From contig NZ_CP016474.1 of NCBI RefSeq assembly GCF_001693255.1, forward strand, positions 2,436,661 to 2,500,660: a stretch of DNA of 64,000 nt. The letters are read 5' to 3'. A model generated the notes under the pieces. It did not search any database, was not told the DNA's origin, and saw only the letters and a list, made by a program, of their open reading frames with translations. A program made the translations under genes and the position numbers. Shown here one piece after another: positions 29,364 through 40,592 of the stretch. Each line of letters opens with the position of its first letter. Position 1 is the first letter of the stretch. Source of the DNA: Picosynechococcus sp. PCC 7003. GTDB taxonomy: Bacteria; Cyanobacteriota; Cyanobacteriia; Cyanobacteriales; MRBY01.

Positions 29364-29394
29364 TTGGGGTTAAATCGAGTTTTCCAAATCATGC

Positions 29395-29913
29395 CTAGTA
29401 TTGTATGAGGGAAAGCACAGGGGCGTCTGGCAGGCGATCACGGCCCTTGAGATCTAGCAGTTCGACGATAAACACAAAGCCAATAATGTCACAGCCAATT
29501 TTTTTTAGCAGTTCAGCAGTGGCTTTGGCGGTGCCCCCGGTGGCGATGAGGTCATCGACGATGACAATTTTGTCCCCAGGCCCCACGGCATCCTGGTGAA
29601 TTTCGAGGGTGTCGGTGCCGTATTCGAGTTCGTATTCGACGGTGTGGACGGCGGCAGGGAGTTTGCCTGGTTTACGCACGGGAACAAAGCCAGCATTGAG
29701 GTTATAGGCGAGGGTTGGCCCAAAGATAAACCCCCTAGACTCCATCCCCACCACATGATTAGGCTTGAGGTTTGCTTCAAGGCAGAGTTGCACCAGGGCG
29801 TCCATGGTATAGCGCATTCCTTCGGGGTGATTGAGGAGGGTGGTAATGTCGCGGAAAAGGATGCCAGGTTTGGGGAAATCGGGGATGTCACGAATCAGGG
29901 ATTTTAGATCCAT
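29395..29913 (-). CDS. apt: Adenine phosphoribosyltransferase
   Basis: A 172-residue purine-salvage enzyme that makes AMP from adenine and PRPP. It shows [12 protein letters not shown] at the N-terminus, the ESRGFIFG segment, the flexible-loop RKPGKLP and the PRPP-binding [13 protein letters not shown]. Length is standard. It lies 31 bases upstream of the DppB-type permease on the same strand; co-transcription is possible but no functional link is evident. Confidence 0.95.
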   Translation of the reverse strand: MDLKSLIRDIPDFPKPGILFRDITTLLNHPEGMRYTMDALVQLCLEANLKPNHVVGMESRGFIFGPTLAYNLNAGFVPVRKPGKLPAAVHTVEYELEYGTDTLEIHQDAVGPGDKIVIVDDLIATGGTAKATAELLKKIGCDIIGFVFIVELLDLKGRDRLPDAPVLSLIQY

Positions 29914-30071
29914 AGTTTTTAAGGCAGTTTAACAAGAATAAAAGGCGATCGCCCCTCATCTTAGCGATTTCTGGAGCCTTAAAGCACAGCATCATGATTT
30001 CCATTTTTTCTGCGTCCTCTTGAAGAGTATCTCCAGAGTTTCTTTCTCAACCCTAATTCTATTGTCGAATG

Positions 30072-30476
30072 CTACTTGCCAAAATGTTGCCGAACCTTTG
30101 CCGCAATTTGACGATCCGTCATCTTGTCCGTCGTTTCAATGCCGACAATGCGTCCATTAAGATTATTTTTTTCAAGACGTTTTTTTAGCTCACCCTTTGC
30201 TTCACCAGGACCAAATATCAAAACAGACTCTGCATCACGAATAGATGCGATAACAGCATCATAATACATGTTCAAATGTCCTGTTAAAGCCTTTTGACGA
30301 CTATCACTTTTTGGTACTTGCTGAGATTCATAGGCACCACTCAGTGGTGCATCCCCGGAACGACGGAGCTGTTTTTCTACCTGAGATATTATTAGTCCTA
30401 GCTCTTCCCCTTGGTCTGTAATGGAGACCACAATAGCCTGCCGATGATCGATCCATAAACCTATTTGCATGCCCAT
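30072..30476 (-). CDS. Small eRF1-like domain protein (uncertain)
   Basis: A 134-residue protein with MQIGLWIDHRQAIVVSI at the N-terminus and a C-terminal domain containing VLIFGPGEAKGELKKRL and IVGIETTDKMTDRQIAAKV. The GPGEAK-containing part resembles the C-terminal domain of eRF1/Pelota-type proteins, and bacterial proteins of this shape are sometimes annotated as translation-associated. I cannot assign a function. A ribosome-binding site AAAGGAG precedes ATG at 30476 well. The gene stands alone between apt and a 600-base gene-free stretch. Confidence 0.6.
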   Translation of the reverse strand: MGMQIGLWIDHRQAIVVSITDQGEELGLIISQVEKQLRRSGDAPLSGAYESQQVPKSDSRQKALTGHLNMYYDAVIASIRDAESVLIFGPGEAKGELKKRLEKNNLNGRIVGIETTDKMTDRQIAAKVRQHFGK

Positions 30477-31087
30477 TAGTTTCTCCTTTTTTTATGGATA
30501 TTACTCAAAATCTGCAATGAGATGATTGGTCACGCAAAGAAGTAAGAAATGACAACTTTACTTCTTGGATTTTGACTTAGGTCACTCGCTAACAATTCCA
30601 AGCTTGCTAGTTGCTTGTGCCTTTGATCGAGAACATTCAAAAACGACTATATCTCTAATCTGGAACAGCATGATTTTTATGTGACAAATTATCTGTGAGT
30701 ATACTTAGCTATACTTGTCTCTCACAGAAGTAAAAGCGTAAATCGCGTCGTGATCCTTATATCTCTTATTATAACCTTGTCGTATTTGGTCAGAAAATAT
30801 TGTAATGTTCTGGTACCTACTTTTGCCTAAGCATCTCAGCTAAGTTTCAAATTATGTGATTTACAAGTAAGCATCAGCTAGGCAATATATCTTTTATCCA
30901 TCATTTTTTGACTCTTAGTAATCATCAAATATCTTCGAGCGACTTCCCAAAATCGTTGACAACCGATCAAAACTGTACGGGTCATGTCGTTTTCCTAGCG
31001 GAATTCTTTTCCCATGCTAATCAAAACCCCCCACCAATTTCGGCAGAGGGTGATGATCTTGAACTGTAAATGTTGTTTTGCTGTGGC
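30477..31087. other. 611-base AT-rich stretch without a recognised gene
   Basis: No coding frame with a credible start, ribosome-binding site or family resemblance was seen on either strand. The stretch is more AT-rich than its flanks and includes the promoter region of the eRF1-like gene and the 3' end of ndhB. It may be decayed sequence or hold an untranslated RNA; nothing in it supports a specific call. Confidence 0.5.
31023..31052 (-). terminator. Possible terminator of ndhB
   Basis: On the minus strand, about 35 bases past the ndhB stop, ACCCTC can pair with a GGGGGGT stretch around an inner GCC/GGT stem, followed by only four T. The short T-run keeps confidence low. Confidence 0.4.
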
Positions 31088-32668
31088 TTAATGATCGGCG
31101 ATCGCCACTTCAACCATTTCACTTTCTACTTGGGCAACGACCTGTTCCGTGGGATGATTCGCTGCTTGCAACATTGGGGTACTGGTCACAGATTGATCCG
31201 CAATCACAAACAACGGATTCGAGAGAATCCCTGCCAAAGAGGTGATAATCACTGATAGCACCAGACCCACTTGTAAGGGCTTCATCCCTACAGCAGTCCA
31301 AGTCACAGCCGGATAATTACGCACAGAATCAGACATTTCCTGGGGCTCTTTGACCACCATCATCTTGATGACGCGGATATAGTAATAGATCGAAATCACA
31401 CTGGTGATCAAACCCAACAGCACTAGACCATAGAGTCCCGCTTGCCAGCCAGCCCAGAACAGATAAATTTTCCCGAAGAACCCAGCCAATGGTGGAATTC
31501 CCCCAAGGGATAATAGACAAACACTGAGGCCGAGGGTTAGTAACGGATCTTTTTGGTAAAGTCCCGCGTACTCCGCGATTTGGTCTGTGCCAGTCCGGAG
31601 GGAGAAGAGAATCACACAGGTAAACGCGCCGAGGTTCATGAACAGATACACCAGCAGATAGAAAATTACGCTGGAGTAGCCCGCATCAGTTCCGGCAACG
31701 AGGCCAATCATCACAAAACCCGCCTGGGCAATGGAAGAATAGGCGAGCATCCGCTTCATACTGGTTTGCGCCAGGGCAACTACGTTCCCCAAGACCATAC
31801 TGAGGATCGCGAGCGCCGTAAAAATGAAGTGCCATTCTTCGCTCACGGGGTTGAAGACAGTCACTAACAAACGAATCGCCAGGGCAAAACCGGCCGCTTT
31901 AGATCCGACTGAGAGGAAGGCAACAACGGGGGTGGGTGAACCCTCGTAAACGTCAGGGGTCCATTGGTGGAACGGTACTGCTGAAATCTTAAAGGCGATC
32001 CCGGCGATCGCAAACACTAGGGCGATCGCCAAGGCGAGGGATTGTCCCCCCTGGGGATCTGTAAAGCCAACGGCAATTTCCGACAAGATTGTTTTGCCAC
32101 CCGATAGGCCATAGAGCAAAGACACACCATAGAGGAAAATGGCAGAGCTGGCAGCACCGATTAACAAATACTTGAGGGCGGCCTCATTGGAACGGGGGTC
32201 TCGTTTCATATAACCCGTCAATAAATAAGACGAGATACTGAGCATTTCGAGGGAGACAAAAATCATCACCAACTCATTTGCCCCAGAGAGGAACATCCCC
32301 CCCAATGTGGCCGTGAGCAAGATGCAGATAAATTCAGAGAGGGCGGTGCCGGAACGTTCGACATAACGCACCGACATCATGATCGTGAAGGCCGTAGACA
32401 GGACAATGATGCCCCGGAATAAAATACTGAGGTTATCGCTGTTAAATGCCCCCAAAAATGCAACGGGATGAGGGTTATCCCAACCCAGGTATAAGGCGAA
32501 TACTGACCCCAACAGTCCGGCGATCGCCGCGTAGGGAATCCAACCCGAACGGGTGCGCCCGACAATTAAATCCCCCACCAAGACGACGATGAGGGTCAAA
32601 ATAACGATACTTTCCGGCAGAATTGCCCCAGTGTATAACTGGCTTGCCACAGTGCTTGAAAAATCCAT
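31088..32668 (-). CDS. ndhB: NAD(P)H-quinone oxidoreductase subunit 2 (NdhB)
   Basis: A 526-residue proton-pumping membrane subunit of NDH-1, used in respiration, cyclic electron flow around photosystem I and CO2 uptake. About fourteen hydrophobic segments are visible, with the conserved [13 protein letters not shown], the lysine-bearing [18 protein letters not shown] and [13 protein letters not shown] stretches. The start ATG is at 32668; a putative IS200/IS605-type relic begins 34 bases upstream, so its leader or promoter must lie in or across that relic. A loose hairpin follows the stop. Confidence 0.96.
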   Translation of the reverse strand: MDFSSTVASQLYTGAILPESIVILTLIVVLVGDLIVGRTRSGWIPYAAIAGLLGSVFALYLGWDNPHPVAFLGAFNSDNLSILFRGIIVLSTAFTIMMSVRYVERSGTALSEFICILLTATLGGMFLSGANELVMIFVSLEMLSISSYLLTGYMKRDPRSNEAALKYLLIGAASSAIFLYGVSLLYGLSGGKTILSEIAVGFTDPQGGQSLALAIALVFAIAGIAFKISAVPFHQWTPDVYEGSPTPVVAFLSVGSKAAGFALAIRLLVTVFNPVSEEWHFIFTALAILSMVLGNVVALAQTSMKRMLAYSSIAQAGFVMIGLVAGTDAGYSSVIFYLLVYLFMNLGAFTCVILFSLRTGTDQIAEYAGLYQKDPLLTLGLSVCLLSLGGIPPLAGFFGKIYLFWAGWQAGLYGLVLLGLITSVISIYYYIRVIKMMVVKEPQEMSDSVRNYPAVTWTAVGMKPLQVGLVLSVIITSLAGILSNPLFVIADQSVTSTPMLQAANHPTEQVVAQVESEMVEVAIADH

Positions 32669-32701
32669 CTTTGCTCTTCGGCTTAGTGAACCAACTTCCA
32701 G

Positions 32702-33010
32702 TGAACTACCCCACCGTAAACGGAAGGGGCTTCCTGATTCGACGGCAATGGCCTCTAGATCTTAGTCGTTCCTTCGGTCTTACATTGCCTCCACAGGCAG
32801 GCGTCCGGGTTCCCCAGACCCAATACTTTTTCTTGGGACACGACCCGCTGCGCTTAAGTTTGCGCTTTGGGATGCAGTGGTCAAGATGTATCAACCCATG
32901 GTACGCCCCAAAGGACGGGGATTTCAACCCGTTGCCGTTAAACAAAGCCATGAAAAATAGGGCAAACGCCTGTATTTCCAGTTCTATCCCGGAGACTTAG
33001 AAAAATTTAA
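32702..33010 (-). mobile_element. Orphan IS200/IS605-type right-end / guide-RNA-like remnant
   Basis: Read on the minus strand, the segment ends in a stem-loop CCCC-TT-CCGT-TT-ACGG-T-GGGG (32709-32729) followed by TAGTTCA, the same end motif found at the intact tnpB near 53173-53202. Inside it are blocks such as ATCTTGACCAC, CCCAAAG and AAGAAAAAGTAT that recur in the copy at 52872-53120. An 81-codon open frame spans it and stops inside the terminal motif, but has no RuvC residues. It therefore looks like the 3' end of a TnpB element, the place where omega (guide) RNAs are encoded, stripped of its nuclease gene. The assignment is by resemblance only. Confidence 0.55.
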
Positions 33011-33104
33011 TCCTTGACGAAACAGGGGCTTATGGGCCATTGATTAGATATGTAAGGTATATCAGAAGCCTAAACACCTAAACCCTCACTTTTTTTGACA
33101 GCCC

Positions 33105-35747
33105 ATGTCTACCCTTGTCATTGTTGAATCCCCGACTAAAGCCCGCACCATTCGGAACTATTTACCGAAGGGGTATCATGTGACGGCATCCATGGGCCAT
33201 ATCCGCGATTTGCCCTCCTCGGCGGAGGAAATCCCCAAGGATCAAAAAGGACAGCCTTGGTCCCAGCTTGGGGTCAACGTGGAAAACAACTTCGCGCCCC
33301 TCTACATCGTGCCGAAGAAAAAAAAGAAAGTCGTTACCGAACTCAAGCAAGCCCTCAAAGAAGCCGACGAGTTAATTCTGGCGACGGACGAAGACCGCGA
33401 AGGGGAAAGTATTAGCTGGCATTTGCTGGAAGTGCTTAAACCCAAGGTGCCGATTAAACGGATGGTCTTCCATGAGATTACCCAAGAAGCCATCCAAAAG
33501 GCTTTAACTAACTGTCGGGAAATTGACGAAAATCTTGTCCATGCCCAGGAAACCCGCCGCATTTTAGACCGTTTAGTGGGCTATACCCTTTCTCCTTTGC
33601 TCTGGCGCAAAATTGCCAAGGGTCTCTCAGCGGGACGAGTACAGTCGGTATCGGTGCGTTTATTGGTGCAACGGGAACGGGAACGGCAAGCTTTCCAATC
33701 GGCCAATTATTGGGATCTCAAGGCAGAACTGCTCCAGAAAAAATCGAAATTTGAGGCGAAATTAATCACCCTCGGCGGTAAAAAGCTGGCCTCAGGGAGT
33801 GATTTTGATGCGGCAACGGGGAAACTCAGCAAGGGCAAAAAGGTCGTTGTTCTCTCCCAAGCAGAGGCGATCGCCCTCAAGGATCGTCTCAAAGATCAAC
33901 CTTGGACGGTGAGCAAAACCGAGGAGAAACCCAGCACCCGCAAACCCTCTGCCCCCTTCACCACCTCTACTCTGCAACAGGAAGCGAACCGCAAACTCGG
34001 TATTTCGGCGCGGGACACCATGCGCACTGCCCAGAAGCTCTACGAAGAGGGCTACATTACCTACATGCGGACGGATTCGGTGCATCTCTCGGAACAGGCG
34101 ATCGCCGCGGCGCGTAGTTGTGTTGAAGAAAAATACGGCAAAGAATACCTCAGCCCCAAGGTGCGCCAATACAAAACCAAGAGCAAAGGTGCCCAGGAAG
34201 CCCACGAAGCGATCCGGCCCGCGGGCAACAGCTTTCGTACGCCCCAGGAAACCGGCCTTAGTGGTCGGGAGTTAGCCCTCTATGACCTCATTTGGAAACG
34301 AACCGTTGCCTGTCAGATGGCCGATGCCCGTCTCACCCAATTGTCGGTCATTCTTAAAGTCGATGATGCCGAGTTTCGCTCCGCTGGTAAACGCATTGAT
34401 TTTCCGGGTTTTTTCCGGGCCTATGTGGAAGGGTCTGATGATCCCGATGCCGCCCTCGAAAACCAAGAAGTGGTGCTCCCTGATCTCAAGGAAGGCGATC
34501 AGCCCACCTGCAAAAAATTAGAGGAAGTCGATCACAATACCCAACCCCCGGCCCGTTATACCGAGGCCAGTTTGGTCAAAGCTCTTGAAAGTAAAGGTAT
34601 TGGTCGCCCCAGTACCTACGCCACAATCATCGGCACCATTGTTGATCGCGGTTATGTCCAAATTCGTGACAAGGCATTAACCCCTACCTTTACTGCCTTT
34701 GCGGTGACGGCTCTTCTGGAGGAACATTTTCCTAACTTAGTAGATACAGATTTCACCTCCCAAATGGAGCAGACCCTCGATGAAATTGCCACCGGGAAAG
34801 CCCAATGGTTACCCTATCTGAAGAATTTCTACCTCGGAGATGATGGCCTAGGCACCCAAGTCAAAGTGCGTGAAGAAAATATTGATCCGGCCACCGCAAA
34901 GGCGATCGCCATCGAAAATCTCCCCGTCAAAGTTAAAATCGGCCGCTTTGGCCCCTACATTGAGGCAGCTAACGGCGAAGAAACAATCACTGCTTCCCTA
35001 CCAGCGGACTTAACCCCCGCTGATCTCGATCCTGAGCAAGTCGAAACAATCCTCAAACAAAAAACCGAAGGCCCCGAACAATTGGGGACGCACCCTGAAA
35101 CAGGCGATCCGATCTATTTACTCGTCGGCAGCTATGGCCCCTACGTCCAACTGGGCGAAGTCACCGAAGAAAAGAAAAAGCCCAAGCGTGCTTCCCTCCC
35201 CAAAACCGTTAAACCCGAAGAACTCACTCTACAAATGGCGGTGGATCTATTAGCGTTACCGCGCCTATTGGGGGAACATCCCGAAACTGGCAAACCCGTC
35301 AAAGTGGGCCTCGGTCGCTTTGGCCCCTACGTTGTCCACGACCAAGGGAAAGAAGGCAAAGATTACCGCTCTCTCAAAAAAGAAGACAATCTTTTTGCGA
35401 TCGACTTTGAACGGGCGATGGAACTGTTAGCGCAACCTAAACGTTCCCGCGGCCGGGGTAAAACAAAGACTCCCCTCAAGGAATTAGGGCAACATCCTGC
35501 TGATAACGAGCCAGTTAATGTTTACGAAGGCCCCTACGGCATTTACGTGAATCACCTGAAAGTTAATGCAGGTTTGCCAGAAGGAGAAACGGTAGAAACA
35601 ATCACCCTCGAAAAAGCCCTCGAGCTGATCGCGGAAAAAGCCGGTAGCAAAGCAACCAAGAAACGTTCAACCTCCAAGAAAAAGAGCACCACGAAAAAAA
35701 CAGCGGCAAAGAAAACTACCAGCCGTAAAACAAAAACTTCTTCATGA
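33105..35747 (+). CDS. topA: DNA topoisomerase I
   Basis: An 880-residue type IA topoisomerase that relaxes negative supercoils. The N-terminal TOPRIM domain has VIVESPTKA and the acidic ATDEDREGE; the active-site tyrosine lies in [19 protein letters not shown] is conserved. Instead of Cys-type zinc fingers, the C-terminus has repeated modules with [22 protein letters not shown] motifs and a tail of Lys, Thr and Ser (about 35 residues) likely to grip DNA. Its stop TGA overlaps the start of the next gene (ATGA), so the two are translationally coupled. Confidence 0.95.
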   Translation: MSTLVIVESPTKARTIRNYLPKGYHVTASMGHIRDLPSSAEEIPKDQKGQPWSQLGVNVENNFAPLYIVPKKKKKVVTELKQALKEADELILATDEDREGESISWHLLEVLKPKVPIKRMVFHEITQEAIQKALTNCREIDENLVHAQETRRILDRLVGYTLSPLLWRKIAKGLSAGRVQSVSVRLLVQRERERQAFQSANYWDLKAELLQKKSKFEAKLITLGGKKLASGSDFDAATGKLSKGKKVVVLSQAEAIALKDRLKDQPWTVSKTEEKPSTRKPSAPFTTSTLQQEANRKLGISARDTMRTAQKLYEEGYITYMRTDSVHLSEQAIAAARSCVEEKYGKEYLSPKVRQYKTKSKGAQEAHEAIRPAGNSFRTPQETGLSGRELALYDLIWKRTVACQMADARLTQLSVILKVDDAEFRSAGKRIDFPGFFRAYVEGSDDPDAALENQEVVLPDLKEGDQPTCKKLEEVDHNTQPPARYTEASLVKALESKGIGRPSTYATIIGTIVDRGYVQIRDKALTPTFTAFAVTALLEEHFPNLVDTDFTSQMEQTLDEIATGKAQWLPYLKNFYLGDDGLGTQVKVREENIDPATAKAIAIENLPVKVKIGRFGPYIEAANGEETITASLPADLTPADLDPEQVETILKQKTEGPEQLGTHPETGDPIYLLVGSYGPYVQLGEVTEEKKKPKRASLPKTVKPEELTLQMAVDLLALPRLLGEHPETGKPVKVGLGRFGPYVVHDQGKEGKDYRSLKKEDNLFAIDFERAMELLAQPKRSRGRGKTKTPLKELGQHPADNEPVNVYEGPYGIYVNHLKVNAGLPEGETVETITLEKALELIAEKAGSKATKKRSTSKKKSTTKKTAAKKTTSRKTKTSS

Positions 35748-37312
35748 GCCATAGCAAGTGCTGTTGGGAAGGTTGGGGTCAAGCCCTTGGCGATCGCCAA
35801 ATTATTCTCGGCTTAAGTCTGGCGGCCCTTTTTTTGTTTTGCCTGAATCTGGGAAATATGCCCCTACGAGATTGGGATGAAGGCACCAGGGCAATGGTGG
35901 CGCGGGAAATTTTCCGTACTGGCAACTGGTTGCATCCCACCCAATTTGGTGCCCCTTATCTGCTGAAGCCTCCCTTAATGGATTGGTTGGTAGCCAGCAG
36001 CTATGCCCTTGGCGGCGTTAATGAATGGACAAGTCGCTTACCGGGGGCTGTGGGAAGTGCTCTAGGAGTGCCTCTCCTTTACTGTCTTGGGCGGCAATTA
36101 TTCCAGGGGCGATCGCCTGCTTTGTGGAGTGCGCTAGTTTATCTCACCCTCCTCCCAGTAGTGCGTCATGGTCGTCTGTTGATGCTCGATGGTCTGGTTT
36201 TAACGGCCCTCATCTTGAGTCTCTGGTGTTTACTCAAGGCGCAAAAATCCCCCATCTGGGGGCTGGGCTTCGGTCTTGGCTTGGGTATCATTGCCTTTGT
36301 CAAAGGGTTATTAATGCTTCCCCTAGGGGCGATCGCCCTATTGTTTGTGATTTGGGATCGCCGCTGGTTTGTGTTTACAATTCCCTACATTTGGCTGGGT
36401 TTGGGCCTAGGAGTTTTTCCGGTACTTCTCTGGTATGGGGCGCAAATTCAGCATTATGGTGCAACTTTTATTCAGGTTCATTTTCTCAATCAAGGGTTTG
36501 ATCGGGTTGCCAGTACCGTTGAGAGTCACCAAGAGCCCCCCTGGTTTTATTTACTAGAGATTGCAAAATATACGGCCCCTTGGTTATTTTTCCTTCCCCA
36601 AAGCTATCAATACCTTTGGCAGGCCCGCCAAAGGTCCAGCAGCAAATTAATTTTGACGGGCAGTATCTTTTATCTGGGGTTAATTTCTGTGATGGGAACC
36701 AAGTTGCCCTGGTATGTGATGCCTGTTTACCCCTTTGTTGCCCTTGCTCTAGGCAACTATTTAGCACAGCTCTGGGTGAAACCACCACGTAAGTCGATGT
36801 TTCTGCGGGGGCTATTTGGGCTGTTGGCGATCGCTGCTTTGGGGGGAGGCATTTATCTCTACTTCACAGATCCCCAAATCCCCTTGATTTTGATGGCCTT
36901 GACCCTAGGGGGGATGTTTGCTGTCACTACCTGGCTTTGGCCCCGACCCCAGGCTCTTTATGCTTTGGTAGGGGGAATGTACTGCGGCTTAATTCTATTG
37001 TTTTGCTCCCAGGCTTGGGTCTGGGAAATTAACGAAGCTTTTCCTGTCAAACCCATCGCTGCGATCATTCGGACGGAAACCCCAGAAGATGCCGTTATTT
37101 TTACGACCTTTGATTACAGTCGGCCCAGTTTAGATTTTTATGGCGATCGCCCTGTGCGGCCCCAGACCCTCGAAGCTCCCGTGGGCGATCAATATTGGCT
37201 CATTCACCAAGATCTTTTGACAGAACAATCGGCCCTAAAAGAAGAATTGCCTCCCTTTGAACTGCTGGGACAAGCTTCAGGATTTAACCTGGTGCATTTT
37301 TTCCCGGACTAA
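35744..37312 (+). CDS. Glycosyltransferase family 39-like membrane protein (ArnT-like)
   Basis: A 522-residue membrane protein with about eleven helices. The N-terminal loop [18 protein letters not shown] carries the DE/DxE-like acidic pair of GT39/ArnT-type transferases, which move sugars from lipid-linked donors to lipids or proteins in the periplasm; [11 protein letters not shown] is also typical. A soluble C-terminal region contains FYGDRPVRP. The start overlaps the topA stop (ATGA). The donor and acceptor are not known. Confidence 0.82.
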   Translation: MSHSKCCWEGWGQALGDRQIILGLSLAALFLFCLNLGNMPLRDWDEGTRAMVAREIFRTGNWLHPTQFGAPYLLKPPLMDWLVASSYALGGVNEWTSRLPGAVGSALGVPLLYCLGRQLFQGRSPALWSALVYLTLLPVVRHGRLLMLDGLVLTALILSLWCLLKAQKSPIWGLGFGLGLGIIAFVKGLLMLPLGAIALLFVIWDRRWFVFTIPYIWLGLGLGVFPVLLWYGAQIQHYGATFIQVHFLNQGFDRVASTVESHQEPPWFYLLEIAKYTAPWLFFLPQSYQYLWQARQRSSSKLILTGSIFYLGLISVMGTKLPWYVMPVYPFVALALGNYLAQLWVKPPRKSMFLRGLFGLLAIAALGGGIYLYFTDPQIPLILMALTLGGMFAVTTWLWPRPQALYALVGGMYCGLILLFCSQAWVWEINEAFPVKPIAAIIRTETPEDAVIFTTFDYSRPSLDFYGDRPVRPQTLEAPVGDQYWLIHQDLLTEQSALKEELPPFELLGQASGFNLVHFFPD

Positions 37313-37360
37313 AGGAGGCAATTGCTCGATAATTTGATTATTTTGGGTGCTAAGTCTGCG

Positions 37361-37750
37361 TTAAAAAATATTAAAAGAATCGACTTCTAAAGCCTTTGAG
37401 CCACCTTCCCGGAGAATCATAAAGACCCGCTCCAATTGCTTCCACAAAAGCCCCACAGTACCGATGGTTAGGGGCAAGGACAAACTATAGGCAAACCAAG
37501 CGGGGATAAAAAAGACTTCTAAACCACTGGCAAGAAAAATACTCATTCCCATACCAATGCCAAAGAGAGGGAGTTGCAAATCAATAACAGATAATTGTTT
37601 GCGAATACTTTCGTTGTTGGCGACGATCCCCCGTGCTTTAAGTTTGAGGGTGCTCTGGAACGCGAGGCCGCTGGTTAGGGCAATAAACAAGCCAAGGCCC
37701 ACCAACAAAAACGGCGGCTGAGGAATGTAGTAGTAATAATATTCTTCCAT
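37361..37750 (-). CDS. Unrecognised small membrane protein with Tyr-rich N-terminus
   Basis: A 129-residue protein beginning MEEYYYYYIPQPP, with helices at about residues 14-30, 60-75 and 80-100, and a final soluble ERVFMILREGGSKALEVDSF segment. I do not recognise the family. A well-placed ATG and normal composition support a real gene. It lies between the convergent GT39-like gene and the ABC1 kinase gene on the same strand, 35 bases downstream of the latter. Confidence 0.65.
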   Translation of the reverse strand: MEEYYYYYIPQPPFLLVGLGLFIALTSGLAFQSTLKLKARGIVANNESIRKQLSVIDLQLPLFGIGMGMSIFLASGLEVFFIPAWFAYSLSLPLTIGTVGLLWKQLERVFMILREGGSKALEVDSFNIF

Positions 37751-37785
37751 GAACTTTTTAACAAAACTTTATTAACTAGCCTTCA

Positions 37786-39507
37786 TTATGACCGAGATTG
37801 GGCGAAACTCGGTAAAACAGCCGTTAAACGCTCACCGGAAAATTGGCGGAGGTTTGACCAGGCAGCCCCCAGTAATTTTTGGGGTTGAAATTCGTCCTTT
37901 AGAAGTGCCCAGATCCGTTGCACTTCTTCGGTGTGGAGACGATCGTCTTCCGTTAAGGCCAAGAGGATCATCCGCCGGATTTCTGCACCCTCTTCGGACA
38001 TTAAATATTGGAAACCCATTTGGGCCGTGGGTAAAATATCAAACTGATTATCGGCCTGGGCGATCGCCAACATATTTTCGAGGCGATGCCACTGGAATTT
38101 CCCGTCTTTAAAGAGCACTTCTAACAACTTGCGGCGTAGTTCTGGGGTTTCAGCAGTTAACAAACGCCGAGAAACATAAGGATAAGAAATTTCAACAATC
38201 TTAAAATCTGGATTCAAACTCAGGGCCAGTCCCTCCTGGGTCACAAGGGAGCGAATAATCAGCGCAAATTTGGCCGGTACCCGGAACGGATATTCGTACA
38301 TCAGCGCCGAAAATTCATCGGTAATCGTCTTAAAGTTAAAATCACCAACGCTTTCTCCCACCGCTTTCCCCAATACCTTTTCTAAGGCCGGAATAATCGG
38401 GCGGATATCCGTTTTCGGCGCGAGGAAACCCAATTCCACAAAGTCCTTCGCTAGGGTTTGATAATCCTGGTTGATCAACTGCACGACGGAACTAGCAATG
38501 GTCTCTTTGGTGGTGTTATCCAACTGATCCATCATGCCGAAGTCAATGTAAGCCATGCGTCCGTCAAAGGTGGCAAACAAATTACCAGGGTGGGGATCGG
38601 CATGGAAAAACCCATGTTCTAGCAATTGTCGCAGTCCCGTGGTCACACCAATTTCAATGATTCTGTTCGGGTCGAGGCCAGCGGCGCGGATGCGGTCTAA
38701 TTCGTTGAGTTTGTAACCTTGAATCCACTCCAAAGTGAGGAGGCGATGGCTCGTATATTCCCAATAAATAGCGGGCACTTTAACGGTGGGATCATCACGA
38801 AAATTAGCGGCAAATTTCTCGGCGTTGCGACCTTCGTTAATGTAGTCAATTTCTTCGAAAAGTTTGGTGCCAAATTCATCCACAATCAAGGTCAGGTCAT
38901 GGCCCAAGTTGAGGGGAAGATAGGGCGCAAACAAACTCGCCCCTAAACGCATCAAATACAGATCAAGGGTTAAAACAGGCAGTAATTTAGGCCGTTGTAC
39001 CTTAACCGCAACTTCTTCACCGCTATAAAGGCGCGCCCGATACACCTGGGCTAAGCTCGCGGCAGCCACGGGATGGGGGGAAATTTCTTGGTAAACGTCA
39101 TCGACGGGGCGACCGAGGTCTTTTTCGATGATCGCAAAGGCAATCTCATTATCAAAGGAAGGGAGTTGGTCTTGGAGCTTGATTAATTCTTCGAGAAAGT
39201 CGGGACGAATCAGGTCAGGCCGGGTCGAAAGGGCTTGCCCCACTTTGATAAATGTCGGCCCTAGGCGGGTCAGAATTTCACGCAATTCGTTGGCGCGACG
39301 GACCCGGGTTACTGGCTCCTCTTCCCGTTTGCTGTCTAGCCACAATTTGAGGGAAAACCACCCAAATAACCAAATAATCGTAAAGGCACGCCACAGGGAT
39401 TGCCAGGGTCGCCAACGGTAATGTTTGGCGATCGCCTTGGCGTCATAGCGGGTCAAGGTGGTAGAACCAAGTTTATGGTCGGGGGCAACGGAAGGAGACT
39501 GGGTCAC
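37786..39507 (-). CDS. ABC1/AarF/UbiB-family atypical kinase
   Basis: A 573-residue member of the ABC1 (ADCK/UbiB) family, which supports isoprenoid-quinone synthesis or lipid metabolism in bacteria and plastids. The KxGQ motif is in FIKVGQALSTRPDL, the Ala-rich nucleotide loop in AAASLAQVYRA, the lysine in VAVKVQRP, and the catalytic stretch in HADPHPGN and YIDFGMM. A membrane-facing helix lies near the N-terminus (WQSLWRAFTIIWLFGWF). Cyanobacteria carry several paralogues, so the specific pathway is open. The start is GTG at 39507. Confidence 0.9.
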   Translation of the reverse strand: MTQSPSVAPDHKLGSTTLTRYDAKAIAKHYRWRPWQSLWRAFTIIWLFGWFSLKLWLDSKREEEPVTRVRRANELREILTRLGPTFIKVGQALSTRPDLIRPDFLEELIKLQDQLPSFDNEIAFAIIEKDLGRPVDDVYQEISPHPVAAASLAQVYRARLYSGEEVAVKVQRPKLLPVLTLDLYLMRLGASLFAPYLPLNLGHDLTLIVDEFGTKLFEEIDYINEGRNAEKFAANFRDDPTVKVPAIYWEYTSHRLLTLEWIQGYKLNELDRIRAAGLDPNRIIEIGVTTGLRQLLEHGFFHADPHPGNLFATFDGRMAYIDFGMMDQLDNTTKETIASSVVQLINQDYQTLAKDFVELGFLAPKTDIRPIIPALEKVLGKAVGESVGDFNFKTITDEFSALMYEYPFRVPAKFALIIRSLVTQEGLALSLNPDFKIVEISYPYVSRRLLTAETPELRRKLLEVLFKDGKFQWHRLENMLAIAQADNQFDILPTAQMGFQYLMSEEGAEIRRMILLALTEDDRLHTEEVQRIWALLKDEFQPQKLLGAAWSNLRQFSGERLTAVLPSFAQSRS

Positions 39508-39635
39508 AGTGGTTTCGCCGTCAATGAATTGTGTGGTTTTGTAAAGTAAATCACACTATATTGTATCGAAATTTTTCGCAGCAACACCAACCCAAACCTT
39601 CGCCTGGGATCAAGTGCCGCGATTTTCTGGCTCAA

Positions 39636-40412
39636 TTAAGGGGATTGTCGTGGGGTGATTTGGGTGGCAAGGGCTTGGAGGAGGGCAAACCGATCGTCTG
39701 TTGCTGGTGGTTCAGGGGTCTCGTCTGTGGGCACTGATGATGGCATTAATTTTTGTAAAGCAACCTGAGCAGCGACTTTTTGGGCTTGCTTTTTTGAGGC
39801 GGCTTGACCCCGGCCCCATTCTTGCCCTTGCAGATAAACGGCCACCGTAAAAGTTTTGGCGTGATCGGCCCCAGATTCATCTAGGGTTTTGTATTTTGGA
39901 ATTTTGCCATGGTTGGCCAAGGCCCATTCCTGCAATTGGCCTTTGAAGTTTTGGGCCAGGGGATCGCTTGGTTGCTGCACCAGGCGATCAGCCACGGGAA
40001 TGACTAAGGTTTCGACAAAGGCGATCGCCGCTTCGATCCCTGCATCCAAAAAATAAGCCCCGACGACCGCCTCAAAGGTATTGCTCAAAATTTCCGGGTT
40101 TTGTCTAGCCCCTTCCTTTTCCGCCCCTTTCCCAAGACGCAAGATCTGATCGAGGCCCAACGCCTGGGCAAATTCCGCTAACTGATGGCGATTATTTTCT
40201 AAGCTGGCCCGCAGTCGGCTCAGTTCCCCTTCCTGAAAGTCCGGATAACGCTCATACAGCAGCTTCCCCATGATGAACTTGAGCACCGCATCTCCCAAAA
40301 ATTCAAGGCGCTCATTATCTTGGATTGTCTCTGGTTGTTCGTTGGCAAAGGAGCGGTGGGTCAACGCCTGTAACAGGAGAGGCGATCGCCGAAAGGGAGG
40401 CAAGCTTGTCAT
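39636..40412 (-). CDS. rnc: Ribonuclease III
   Basis: A 258-residue double-strand RNA endonuclease for rRNA and mRNA processing. The catalytic signature NERLEFLGDAVL and the downstream Glu in NTFEAVVGAYFLDAG are intact. The C-terminal dsRNA-binding domain (from NFKGQLQEWA to KKQAQKVAAQVALQ) is complete, followed by a polar 35-residue tail. Length is normal. Confidence 0.93.
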   Translation of the reverse strand: MTSLPPFRRSPLLLQALTHRSFANEQPETIQDNERLEFLGDAVLKFIMGKLLYERYPDFQEGELSRLRASLENNRHQLAEFAQALGLDQILRLGKGAEKEGARQNPEILSNTFEAVVGAYFLDAGIEAAIAFVETLVIPVADRLVQQPSDPLAQNFKGQLQEWALANHGKIPKYKTLDESGADHAKTFTVAVYLQGQEWGRGQAASKKQAQKVAAQVALQKLMPSSVPTDETPEPPATDDRFALLQALATQITPRQSP

Positions 40413-40592
40413 GGTTAAGCGAAACTTTATAATGTTCAGAGAATAAATAAACCTAGCGTCAAACCAGCCGAAAACCCACCACTCATAAGCGACGGTGATT
40501 CAGGAGATTGGAAAAACGCAATTCACGAACGCACCATCTAACCCCATCACCAGATTTAATTTAAATAAGCATAACGGAAGACCTGCGGATCC

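Noticed and set aside
32706-32951. 81-codon minus-strand frame in front of ndhB as a gene
   Set aside because: It has no catalytic or structural motif of TnpB, and its stop lies in the element's terminal hairpin; it is better seen as part of the remnant.
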